NCBI GenBank assembly: GCA_051294375.1
Contig: CM119271.1
Coordinates: forward strand, 12,510,373 to 12,574,372
Reading direction: 5' to 3'
DNA: 64,000 nt
DNA from: Paraspadella gotoi
Taxonomy: Eukaryota > Chaetognatha
The notes beneath the pieces were generated by a model that worked only from the letters and a program-made list of their open reading frames with translations, had not been told where the DNA came from and searched no databases. The translations under genes were made by a program, and so were the position numbers. Shown piece by piece: positions 21,922 to 31,451 of this stretch (positions are counted from its first letter, which is position 1; every line of letters starts with the position of its first letter).

Positions 21922-22399
21922 ACACATTGAAGGAAAAATATCTGAGAGAGAGGATCAGAGGCAGAGTGATTTGACAGTTTCAACGGTTCTCGGAGCTGAT
22001 TGGACGATTCCGGTTCCGGCCTCAGCCCATCAGCATTCGGACGATTGCCAGATCCTCCGATCCGGTTTTGGATTCTGGTAGATCGATCGCCTGCGATGGT
22101 ACAACAACAACAAAAATAACAACGACAACTCGTGAGTATAAACGAGATACATTTGATTGGTGAGTGAAGTAACTTCCTTACCGAACCGTGGGAGAAAGCA
22201 CGATAGAAGAAGAAAACGACGACAAACGACGACCAAAACCGCGACTACAAAGTACTGAGGTTCGTTTTTCTCTTGGGAGGTAAATCTGATGTAAAAGGGC
22301 TGCCGACACGAGCTTGGAAGACGACGACGAAGACGACGACGGACTACGACAACGGATGTTAATGATGCACTGAGCGGTGACACGAACCAACACTGAAAC

Positions 22400-22421
22400 A
22401 AGCCAGAGAGAGAAGAGAGAG

Positions 22422-22460
<39 letters not shown>

Positions 22461-22568
22461 ATGACAGAGACAAAGAGACCAGGGATAAATCGTAGTGAAT
22501 GTTAACGATTCTAAATGTGGAACAGATTCAAAAATCCGAGAAAATGATTGGGTCAGAATGAGGGAGAG

Positions 22569-22607
<39 letters not shown>

Positions 22608-22831
22608 AGAAGAGAGAAGGAGAGAGAGAGAGAGAGAGAGAGACAGGACAAGAAGGAAAGAAGAGCGAGAGAGAGATGAGGAGAGAGAGTGAGAGAGAAG
22701 ATACAGAGAAGAAGAGACAGAATATAGGATGTCAAGTGGATTAGTTAATTCGGACTTCCGGTAAAAAATGAAGGTAACCTTTTTCCTTTTCTTCTGAGAT
22801 TTCAAAATGAGGACAACTATTCCAGGTGAAT

Positions 22832-22862
<31 letters not shown>

Positions 22863-23132
22863 CGAGAGAGAGAGAGAGAGAGAGACCAGAGAGAGGAAGG
22901 AGCAGAGAGAAGAGAGGAGAGAAGAGACAGAAGAAGAGAGAGAGAGGATAAGAGAGAGAGAGTAGAGAGAGCAGAGAGATATATAAGAGAAGAAAAAGAG
23001 TATGGAGGGAGCAGAGTGATTTAAGAATTAAAATGCTTAGGATCATTTCGGGTCAAAGAAATGAAGGTCAACCTTTTCTCTCTCTTTTCTTTTTCTTGTT
23101 CAAAGGAAGCAGACGGGATACTTCGCCAGGGT

Positions 23133-23163
<31 letters not shown>

Positions 23164-24008
23164 AGAGATGAGAGAGAGAGAGAGAGAGCGAGAGAGAAGA
23201 GGAGAGAGAGAGAAGAGAGAGAGGAGAGAGAGAGGAAAGTATGGCCGACGCCTCTTTTCCACTCATTGAAATAAACAAGTTGCTTGTCGTGTGCCGGTTC
23301 GTCGTGTCGTCTTGTTTTGTCGTCTCGTTGTTTGTTGTTCTCGCTCTGATCGATTTCCATGGCAACGAACCTGATTATCTCTCGTTGTAAATAATAATCC
23401 AGAAACTGAGTCTACATTCCCGATTTGATCTTCTCTTGGGATCGAAAATCGATTAGGGAGGTAGAGAGAGGAGAGAGAGACACGTTGAGACGGGACTGCT
23501 TGATGGACAGACAGACTGGAATAAGAGAAGATGAAACAGAGAGCGGATTGGCGGGCGGGATTATAACTAGACAGACGATCGGATTAATAAACTGAAAGAC
23601 AGACTGACAACGGAAGAATTGCATTCGTGAATTGCAGACTTATACAAAGTAGAAGAAATAATAACTCCTAGACGGACTGAGAAATGGATGGACGGAAGAC
23701 CGTTTAATGACGGACGGACTGTTAAATGACGAACGGACGAAAGGACTGATAAATGGATGGACGGACAGACGGCGACGGAGGCACGGAGGCACGGACTGTT
23801 TAATTGACGGACGGAGGGAGAAACGAACTGTTTAATGGACGGATGGATGTATCGATAGACTGTTTAAATGGACAGATGGGTGGACTGTTTAATGGACGGA
23901 CGGACGGACGGACGGACAAGATGCAGATGAAGAGTCCGTCTTTAAATTCGCGTTGGGATTCAGCGTCGATTCATTAATTCTCGGACTCAGCTCATTAATC
24001 CGAAGGTG

Positions 24009-24081
<73 letters not shown>

Positions 24082-24130
24082 TCTCTCTTTCCNNNNNNNN
24101 NNNNNNNNNNNNNNNNNCTCTCTCTCTCTC
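22400..24130. repeat. GA-rich spacer with GGAC minisatellite
   Basis: After the duplication come several (GA)n blocks (22,405-22,460, 22,560-22,700, 22,835-22,975, 23,130-23,235). A loose satellite of GACTGTTTAATGGACGGA-type units with GGAC runs follows (about 23,500-23,925), then (CT)n broken by a 25-N gap at 24,093. No gene is visible; the open frames are Ser/Leu or Arg/Glu repeat strings. Confidence 0.8.
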
Positions 24131-24238
24131 TCTTCAACATAAAGTTGACTCAAATAGAACGCCAACTATTACTCTTATTTCAAAATACACAAAGTTGGAC
24201 TAACAATTAAAATAATTTAATTTATTTTTTAGAAAAAA

Positions 24239-24240
<2 letters not shown>

Positions 24241-24314
<74 letters not shown>
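24241..24314 (+). repeat. (TCAA)n microsatellite
   Basis: Eighteen uninterrupted TCAA units. The 580 bp that follow (24,315-24,893) are AT-rich with no feature I can support other than the 3' flank of the first zinc-finger gene. Confidence 0.98.
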
Positions 24315-24315
<1 letters not shown>

Positions 24316-24893
24316 GTATAACTAAGATTGAGAGATTCGAAAAACCAATGGACGAGGTATAACATTTAACAATGAGCTAACTCGACCTTTTGTGGCCAAC
24401 TAGCCTGATGTCAACTGGGCACCGGCAACTGTTACTAGCTTTAGGCCGACGAAAATACTAAAATTAAACAGAAGATTATAATAAATTAACGAGAATTACA
24501 ATCTGTCCAACAGGCTCTAAGATATAATTAGATAATAAACACTGAATGTAGGAAACAAGTTACAATTTACAAATAGTATATATGTTTTAATTTGTTGTTG
24601 AAGAAATCAATTTGGTCGGAGTAAAGTGCTAAGTTTAAGTCAATTGTAATTATAAACTAAACGTGGTAATAATGAAACTTTTATTTTAGTTAATCATACT
24701 TTTTTGATTTTTTTCCTTTATGAGCTTTTCTATAATCATTAAAATCAATATCATCTGCTTCATAATCCGCATTATAGATTTATTTATCAGTTTATTAAAT
24801 ATTAAATATTATACCGCTACATACCGCTATTTTTAACGGAGAAAAATTCAAAGTTCAAGTTACTAATCAAATAAACTGTCTTAATGAGTTTTT

Positions 24894-26270
24894 TCACAAT
24901 TTAATTGTGTCTTTTGTATGAATTTGGAGATGGCGCTTTACACTTATAAGTCGTAAGAATGGTTTCTGACAAATATCGCATTGAAATGGTTTCTCTTTCG
25001 TGTGGGTTAAAAGATGCCCCTCGAGTGCTTGTTTAACGGTAAAAGACCTTTGACAAATTTCACATTTAAACGATTTCTCTCTTGTATGAGTTCGTATATG
25101 AACTTTAAGATTTCCATTAATTGAAAAACATTTTTCACAATACTCGCATTTGTATGGCTTCTCTTTTGTATGCGAGCGAAGATGTCGATTCAAATCCAAA
25201 GTAGAGAAAAAACTTTTTTGACAAACTTGACATTTGTGTGATTTATCTTTCGTATGAATTTGATAATGTCCTTCAAGATTGGCCCGTTCTGAAAAACTCT
25301 TTTGACAAATTTCACATTGATATGGTTTTTCTTTGTTATGGGTTCGAATATGCTGTTTTAAACTTCCAATCGTTGAAAAGCTTTTCGGACAATTTTCACA
25401 TTTGTGCGACTTTTCTTTCGAATGAGTTCGTTGATGATTTCGAAGTAATCCTTTCGTTAAAAAGGATTTCTCACATATTTGACACTTGTGTGGTTTATCA
25501 TTTGTGTGAGTTAGAATATGCAATTTTAGAGAACTTTTACTCGAAACACACTTTTGACAAATTTCGCATTTAAATTGTTTTTCGTTTGTATGCGAAAGTT
25601 GATGGATTCTCAACATTTTAACATTCACAAAGCATTTCTGACAGAGTTCACATCTGACTGGTTTTTCCGTTGTATGAGTTAATAGATGGGTGTTCATCCC
25701 ACATTTAGTCGAAAAGCTCTTGTGGCAAATTTCACAGCTGTGTTTTTTCTCCTTGGTATGAGTCAAAATGTGGCGTTGTAGTTTACTTTTGAATAAAAAG
25801 CATTTTAGACAAGTTCCACATTCATGTGTTTTATCTTCTGTATGAATTTTAAGATGACATTTTAATAATGGTTTTGTGGAAAAATACTTGTGACAAATTT
25901 CACATTGATGTAATTTTTCTTTTGAATGAGTTCGAACATGCTGGTACAAATTGCTAGACATGGAAAAGCTTTTCTCACATATCTCACACTTATATGGTTT
26001 TTCTTTTGTATGGAATCGTAGGTGCAGTTTCAGATGCTCGGGTCTTTTAAAACATTTGAGACAAAGTTCACATTTATGCGGTTTATAATCCGAATGAATT
26101 TTAAGATGCTGTCGAAGAACATCCCTTTTAGCAAACCTTTTCTGACAAATGTCACACTGAAACTTTTTCTCTGTGTCATTTGCCAGTTTTGATTCGCAGT
26201 TGCCTTTTAAATTATTAAGATTTTGTTTTACTTGAAGATGATCAGCGTTTTTTCCACTTGTGGTCGACAT
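24894..26270 (-). CDS. C2H2 zinc-finger protein with 15 fingers (ZF-A)
   Basis: A single uninterrupted frame of 458 codons from an ATG with A at -3. The first 36 residues have no recognised domain (no KRAB, ZAD, BTB or SCAN). Fifteen fingers then follow at a strict 28-residue spacing to the C-terminus, each with C-x2-C, F (V in finger 8), L/M/V and H-x3-H. All zinc ligands are intact. Proteins of this type are nuclear and normally bind DNA, sometimes RNA; the target is unknown. The linkers are unusual: the canonical TGEKP never occurs, with TKEKP, SKEKS, TNEKQ and similar instead. Intronless over its full length, like its two neighbours on the same strand. It looks functional on sequence grounds. 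Confidence 0.93.
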   Translation of the reverse strand: MSTTSGKNADHLQVKQNLNNLKGNCESKLANDTEKKFQCDICQKRFAKRDVLRQHLKIHSDYKPHKCELCLKCFKRPEHLKLHLRFHTKEKPYKCEICEKSFSMSSNLYQHVRTHSKEKLHQCEICHKYFSTKPLLKCHLKIHTEDKTHECGTCLKCFLFKSKLQRHILTHTKEKKHSCEICHKSFSTKCGMNTHLLTHTTEKPVRCELCQKCFVNVKMLRIHQLSHTNEKQFKCEICQKCVSSKSSLKLHILTHTNDKPHKCQICEKSFLTKGLLRNHQRTHSKEKSHKCENCPKSFSTIGSLKQHIRTHNKEKPYQCEICQKSFSERANLEGHYQIHTKDKSHKCQVCQKSFFSTLDLNRHLRSHTKEKPYKCEYCEKCFSINGNLKVHIRTHTREKSFKCEICQRSFTVKQALEGHLLTHTKEKPFQCDICQKPFLRLISVKRHLQIHTKDTIKL

Positions 26271-27059
26271 TTTAAGCTTCGCCGATTTTCAGTCGATTCA
26301 CGAAATAAATTCGCGTCGTGAAAAAAAAACTATAAAGTTTATATTAACTATTAAGGTTTTCTCTTTAATATTTAGTCGCTTTGTTTTTTTCTGTACTTTC
26401 TTTTTATGTATAAATTGTTTACGTTTCTTCGTAAAAAAAAATTTGCGTGCAAAACAAAAAAAATTCCAGCATTAAATTTTTTTTTTCGACGCTAAAATGA
26501 AGGAGCCTCGATTTGACGACGACGACGACGAAGACGAAGAAAACAAAAGGACGACGACGACGAAGACGACGATCGCCGTGGTTCCCATTGTCGTCTTCAT
26601 TATCGTCTTAGTTTTGACCAAAGAATTGTTGAAAGCGAAATGGAATTTTCTATGGACTCGGGTAAGATCGAAGCCCGCGTGGAAAAGACACCGTTGGAGG
26701 ACATTGATAAAATAACGATTTTTAACCTCAATAATAAACAATGACTTAGGTTTAGAAACCCTATGTATATATATATATATATAAATAAATAATAAAATAA
26801 ATAAATAAATAAATAAAACTATAAACAGATATAAATTAATATGAGAAATTGACATAATGATTTTGTTATTGAATAAAGAAAATTTGAGAAAAATGATGAA
26901 GATTTAAAAACTCTTGACTCCTGATGAACAAAAATTGAAAACTGTATGTAAATAGAAAAAAAAACGAAGTGACACAGTTGTCAGACAATATTTTTTTTTA
27001 AAAAGTGGAGAAACTATTTATTTTACAAGAGTGGAGCTATGAAATCGCAAAATCACTTG
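26271..27059. other. Spacer between ZF-A and the decayed tail of ZF-B
   Basis: Holds the presumed 5' flank of ZF-A, AT-rich with many short A/T runs, a (GAC)n microsatellite at 26,515-26,580 and a (TA)n/(TAAA)n run at 26,767-26,820. A 72-codon plus-strand frame starting at 26,497 is mostly microsatellite translation and is not accepted as a gene. Confidence 0.6.
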
Positions 27060-27701
27060 GTTTATTCATAGTTTAAAATAAAAATTTTACATTTTTGTGA
27101 TTCTTCTTTGGAATGAGTTAAAGTACGAATCTTAAGATAGGCTTTCACAAATCTCACATTTGTGAGGTTTTTGTTTAGAGTGAGTTTCAATATGCTTTTT
27201 CAGATTTCGTTTACATGAAAAGCATTTCTGACACGTTTCACATTTATGTGGCTTCTCTTTTGTATGCATTCGAATAATACTTTCCAGAAGATAATCTCTT
27301 GAAAAGAATTTTTGAAAAAATTTCTTATTTGTATGGCTTTTCTTTTGTATGTGTTTGCAGATTTACCTTTTGTGAAAAACTTTTCTGATAAATTTCATAA
27401 ATAAATATATTCTCTTTTGTATGAGTTAGAAAGAATGTTTTCAGAGCACTTTTATCATAAAGTATATCAGGCAAGTCTTACACTTGTATGATTTTTCATG
27501 AGTATGAGTTAGTTTATGATTTTTAAAACTACATATTACATATTTCACATTTATGTAATTTTTGATAATAAAAAAAAATGGTTTTCATATCAATTTTTCT
27601 TCAAGAATACCTTAGACAAATTTTGATTTTTTTTAATGTTTTTCCTATTGCATGAGTTTTCAAATGCTGCTTTTACATGCAAAGCTTTTAAGAAGAGTTT
27701 C
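27060..27701 (-). pseudogene. Decayed C2H2 zinc-finger array downstream of ZF-B
   Basis: The minus strand still shows finger pieces in shifting frames with stops. CETCQKCFSCKRNLKKHIETH followed by SKQKPHKCEIC is readable at about 27,146-27,235. Further TKEK-type linkers and CxxC/HxxxH halves are spread up to 27,700. It continues directly after the ZF-B stop, in the same orientation and with the same finger style. ZF-B was therefore probably longer once, or a separate finger gene has decayed here. AT content is higher than in the intact genes, as expected for drift. Confidence 0.75.
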
Positions 27702-29462
27702 TCAAGAATATGATTTCTCTTTGGTATGGGTTTGAAAATGAAGTTTTAATTCTGTACTTTGAGAAAAACATCTATGACATATTTGACATTGGTATGGTTT
27801 CTCTTTTGTATGTGTTAGTAAATGCCTTTTTAGGCTTTCATGCCAAGAAAATGGCTTATTGCAAGTTTGACATTGGTATGGTTTCTCCTTTGAATGAGTT
27901 CGAAGATGTAGTTTTAAACCTGTTCTTGTTGAATAGCATTTTTGACAATGCTCACATTTATATGGTTTTTCGTTCGTGTGAGTTAGATTATGCCGTTCTA
28001 ACTGGCGTTTACATTTGAAATCTCTATGACACATCTCACACTTGTATGGTCTCTCGTTTGTATGTGTTAGAAAATGACCTTTAAGATGATGATCCCGTGA
28101 AAACGATTTTTGACAAATTTCACATTTGTATGGTTTTTCTTTTGTATGAGTTCTGAGATGTGTTTGCATATTTCCTAATTGCGAAAAACCTCTTTGGCAA
28201 ACTTCGCATTTATAGGGTTTTTCTTTTGTATGAGTAAGAAGATGCTTTCTCAGACTGCAGTGCGTTGAAAGATATTTTTTACAAGTTTCACATTTGTGTT
28301 TTCTGGTTCCATGTGTTTTAATATGCTCTCTTAGTGATTGTGGTGTTAAAAAGATTTTTTGACAATTTTCACACATATAAGCTTTTTCTTTATTATGAAT
28401 TTGTACATGAATTGTCAGAGATTGTGATATTGAAAAGCTCTTAGAACAATCATTACATTTATATGGTTTTTCGTTTGTATGAGTTCTGAGATGTTTTTTC
28501 AAACTGCTTTTAGCTAAAAAACATCTTTGACAAATATCACACTTGTGTAACTTCTCTTTTGAATGTGTTGGAAGATGCACCTTTAAATCTTGATTGCGCA
28601 AAAAGCTTTTTTTACAAATTTCACATTTATATGTCTTTTCTTTTGAGTGACACAGAAGATGGCTTTTAAGAGAACTTTTTTTGGAAAATTTTTTGGGACA
28701 AATTGGACAAAAATGCGGTTTCTCTATTGTATGAGTTAAAAGATGCAGTTTTAAAGTTTGCTTTAATAAAAAACTTCTTTGACAAATTTGACAAAAATGC
28801 GGTTTCTCTTTTAAATGAGTTAGAAGATGCAGTTTTAAAGTTTGCCTAAATGAAAAACTTTTTGGACAAATTTTACACATGTGTGGTTTTGCTTCAGTTT
28901 GATATTGATGTATTTTTAGGTTTTCAGTGAGAGAAAAACCTTTTTGACAAAGTTTTTTATTTGAATGAGTTACAAGATGAGTTTTAAGAGCGTGTTTCCT
29001 TGCAAAGCACTTATGACAAGTTTCACATTCATATGGTTTTTCATCTGTATGAGTGACAAGATGAGTTTTAAAACTGCTTTTCGTTCCAAAGCACCTATGA
29101 CAAGTTTCACATTCATATGGTTTTTCATCTAAATGAGTGACAAGATGAGTTTTAAATACGTCTTTCCTTGCAAAGCACTTATGACAAGTTTCACATTCAT
29201 ATGGTTTTTCATCTGAATGAGTGCCAAGATGAGTTTTAAGAGCGTCTTTCCTTGCAAAGCACTTATGACAAGTTTCACATTCATATGGTTTTTCATCTGA
29301 ATGCGTGACAAGATGAGAGTGAAGATTGCTTTTCGTTGCAAAGCACTTATGACAAGTTTCACATTCATATGGTTTTTCTTTTGTATGAGTTCGAATATGT
29401 ATTGTTAAAAGACTTTTTGTTGAAAAAGCCAACAGGCAAAATTCACATTTGTGTTTTTTCAT
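27702..29462 (-). CDS. C2H2 zinc-finger protein with about 20 intact fingers (ZF-B)
   Basis: I start the protein at the ATG at 29,462 (A at -3), giving 586 residues. The frame is open 14 codons further, but only to a TTG at 29,504. Finger 1 starts at residue 4, so there is no N-terminal domain unless an upstream exon is spliced on. Twenty-one finger positions follow. The seventh is degenerate: the first cysteine is lost through a small deletion and HxxxH is altered to HQYQ. The other 20 keep all zinc ligands. Fingers 2-6 are near-identical copies. Fingers 16-21 match fingers 2-7 of ZF-C in order. Linkers are mostly TKEKP, TNEKP and SDEKP, never TGEKP. Probably a nuclear DNA-binding protein; target unknown. 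The end (KEKSYS, stop) looks like truncation of a longer array. Confidence 0.92.
   Translation of the reverse strand: MKKHKCEFCLLAFSTKSLLTIHIRTHTKEKPYECETCHKCFATKSNLHSHLVTHSDEKPYECETCHKCFARKDALKTHLGTHSDEKPYECETCHKCFARKDVFKTHLVTHLDEKPYECETCHRCFGTKSSFKTHLVTHTDEKPYECETCHKCFARKHALKTHLVTHSNKKLCQKGFSLTENLKIHQYQTEAKPHMCKICPKSFSFRQTLKLHLLTHLKEKPHFCQICQRSFLLKQTLKLHLLTHTIEKPHFCPICPKKFSKKSSLKSHLLCHSKEKTYKCEICKKSFLRNQDLKVHLPTHSKEKLHKCDICQRCFLAKSSLKKHLRTHTNEKPYKCNDCSKSFSISQSLTIHVQIHNKEKAYMCENCQKIFLTPQSLREHIKTHGTRKHKCETCKKYLSTHCSLRKHLLTHTKEKPYKCEVCQRGFSQLGNMQTHLRTHTKEKPYKCEICQKSFSRDHHLKGHFLTHTNERPYKCEMCHRDFKCKRQLERHNLTHTNEKPYKCEHCQKCYSTRTGLKLHLRTHSKEKPYQCQTCNKPFSWHESLKRHLLTHTKEKPYQCQICHRCFSQSTELKLHFQTHTKEKSYS
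28950..29369 (-). repeat. Array of five 84-bp coding repeats (fingers 2-6 of ZF-B)
   Basis: Five consecutive 28-codon units share YECETCHKCF and HLVTH almost exactly. They differ chiefly at helix positions -1, 2, 3 and 6: T/S/N/S, R/D/A/T, R/D/V/T, T/S/S/T and R/H/A/T for fingers 2 to 6. This is recent internal duplication with change concentrated at the residues known to contact DNA. Confidence 0.9.
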
Positions 29463-29504
29463 TCTTCCACAAATTTTAATTTTATTTCGTGAATTTTCTG
29501 TCAA

Positions 29505-29782
29505 TAAAAGTTAATTTTCTTTCGGATGTTTTTCTAAAATTTTGGTTTTTATAGGTTCATCGTGACATTTATTGCTGTGTTGATTTTGCTGATTTTTCAC
29601 AAGTTTAGACTATGAATATTTTTTTGGCAATGATCCGTGAAGGATTTTATTTTTTCAGTTGTCGCGATTTTTAAATTTCGGTGAAAACAAAATTTTGGTT
29701 CTTCTTTTAAAACATTTTTTTCTGTCCGAGTAAAGATAGACGAAGCTGTTTTTGTGATTTAGGATCCGGACGCGTTTGTTTC

Positions 29783-29813
<31 letters not shown>

Positions 29814-31019
29814 AGCGATTTAAACGTCGGTCTATGTTCGGACAAACAAAGGAATGTCAAGATATCATCTCAGAACTAACAAGATCGTAAAAGCAAAAAA
29901 AAGATTCAAGAGACAAAAACCGTCTCTCTTTCTCGCTTGACAGAATCGTCGTCGCGTGATTGGTTGGAATCAACCAATCAGCTTCCAAGAAGATGAAAAC
30001 AATGGTTCCATAGACGTCTCGCGATCACTAATTTGATATCAAGATCCAATATATAGTTTTGTGAAAAGAATATAAGAGGCCGAAATAAATGTTATATATT
30101 AAAACTTTTTTAAATAACTTTTTCCGTCTTTTCAATTTTCGCCTTCGTCTTAACTTTCGTCGTCGTCTTCGTCTCTCCATCTTCTTCGACAACAACAAAA
30201 AAAAAGGAAAGTTCACATGCGATCGAAACAAGCGGGGTCTATTGTATCTTAACTTATAAATTAACGCAGCTTTTCAACGAGTCGCGTCCTGCGGCTGCTC
30301 TTCCCGCGGCTCTTGCTGCTCTGTTGATGCTCTGCTTCTGCTGCTGTTTCTGCTACAATTTCTCCTTTTCCTCTTCCTCAAGATCTGAAAACGCTAGATT
30401 TAACTGACGAAACCTTTTTCCGTAACGCTTTTTGTTATTTCTAACTTTCTTTTTCAAAGTAATGTATATGTAAAGAGACCACAAAAATGATATTTGAAAA
30501 TAATTTATAGAAATATTTATTCTTCATTCGTAAAGATTGATACATAATAACATAAAATGAGATGCTATGAAACAAACTAAAAATACATTAATTAAAAAAA
30601 ACCCAATAAAATCTGGACAGTCGTCTAATTGGACAAAAAATAATTGATTACGGTTTCGGCTGAACGAGTGAAAGAGACACATTTTTAAATATAGTCTAAA
30701 TATTCTGATTCTAAAAAGTAGTAATAAACATTACATGATTTCAGAAAAGATTAATAAATTCAAACAGAAAACATCATTTCGGCGAATTCAAAACGAAGTT
30801 CATTCGAAATTTGACTTCCGATTTCATTTTCTTACGACTTTATTTTATCTTACATACAAGATTAGTTCGATTAAACAAACAAAACCGTCACGAAAGAGTT
30901 TTTTTCCACATTAGCTTTAAAATGCTTTTTTTTGTACAATTTTAGGTTATTATTGTGACAATTTTGCTTTCATAAATTTTTCACGGTGTGACAAGATGTT
31001 TTTTTAGACTTAATTTCAC
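29505..31019. other. Spacer between ZF-B and ZF-C
   Basis: AT-rich 5' flank of ZF-B, a (GAC)n run at 29,785-29,815, and a short block (29,835-29,872) with GGACAAACAAAGGAATGTCA then AGATATC that recurs upstream of ZF-C. Further on are a GA-poor AT-rich stretch, a small CTG-type imperfect run (30,292-30,360) and about 650 bp with no recognisable feature. The 67-codon minus frame at 30,028-30,231 is Arg/Lys-rich repeat translation. Confidence 0.6.
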
Positions 31020-31451
31020 TGAAAATGACGCTTGACGTATTTAAAATTTGTATAGTTTATACGAAATTGAATATGCCTTTTAACATATGCTTTTGATGAA
31101 AAGAACTTATTACAAATATCACATTTTATGGGTTTATCTTTGACAGGAGTTAAAAGATGTTTTTTCATACTACACTTGTCTGACAATAAAGTCTGACAAA
31201 TATCACATTGATATGCATTTTCTCTTCACATTTGTATAGTATCTCCATACGTATGAGTTTTTATATGTATTTCAGGAATCCAATTATTTCTCACAAGTTT
31301 GACATTTGTGAGTTCTCCTTTGTATGAGTTTTAAGATGAAGTTTCAGACTTTGTTGACTTAAAACGCATTTCTTACAAACACATGTATATTGTTTTTCAT
31401 TTGTATGAATTTGAAGTTGAGATGTTAGATGGTGAGTAAGTCTAAACCTTT
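31020..31451 (-). pseudogene. Decayed finger array downstream of ZF-C
   Basis: Continuing past the ZF-C stop in a neighbouring frame the minus strand reads KQHKCDICLKRFRLTHHL and then HTNEKQYTC with LSQQSLKLHLKTH. Further along it has CDICQTLLSDKCSMKKHLL and KPIKCDICNKFFSSKAYVK. These are clear finger remnants with lost ligands, shifts and stops. A one-frame slip at about 31,465-31,470 in an A-run is enough to explain the present early stop of ZF-C. Confidence 0.8.

Larger units (their letters stand above)
12566..22400 (+). repeat. Tandem segmental duplication, copy 2 (insertion-rich)
   Basis: Direct repeat of 2637-12,565. Offsets to copy 1 grow steadily, from about 9,930 at the start to about 10,360 by 8.4/18.8 kb, because copy 2 has scattered extra single bases. 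That is roughly 7% net gain over 5.8 kb, spread evenly and not confined to repeats. It lacks the inverted segment of copy 1 (9.4-10.3 kb) and carries an extra 590-bp insertion at 21,269. The stretch 12,600-21,260 shows no intact gene; it repeats the satellites described for copy 1, each slightly scrambled. Confidence 0.9.

Noticed and set aside
25238-25573. Plus-strand frames inside the zinc-finger genes (25,238, 27,710, 31,649, 32,153)
   Set aside because: Antisense shadows of the minus-strand finger genes. Their repeating pattern is the complement of the H-x3-H/linker codons.
26497-26715. 72-codon frame with an acidic start and a hydrophobic stretch that looks like a small membrane protein
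   Set aside because: The acidic part is a (GAC)n microsatellite and the hydrophobic part an imperfect GTC array. No support beyond the open frame.
29463-29504. Extension of ZF-B to a 600-residue protein
   Set aside because: The codon at 29,504 is TTG, not ATG. An animal gene would start at the ATG at 29,462, unless an unseen upstream exon is spliced on.
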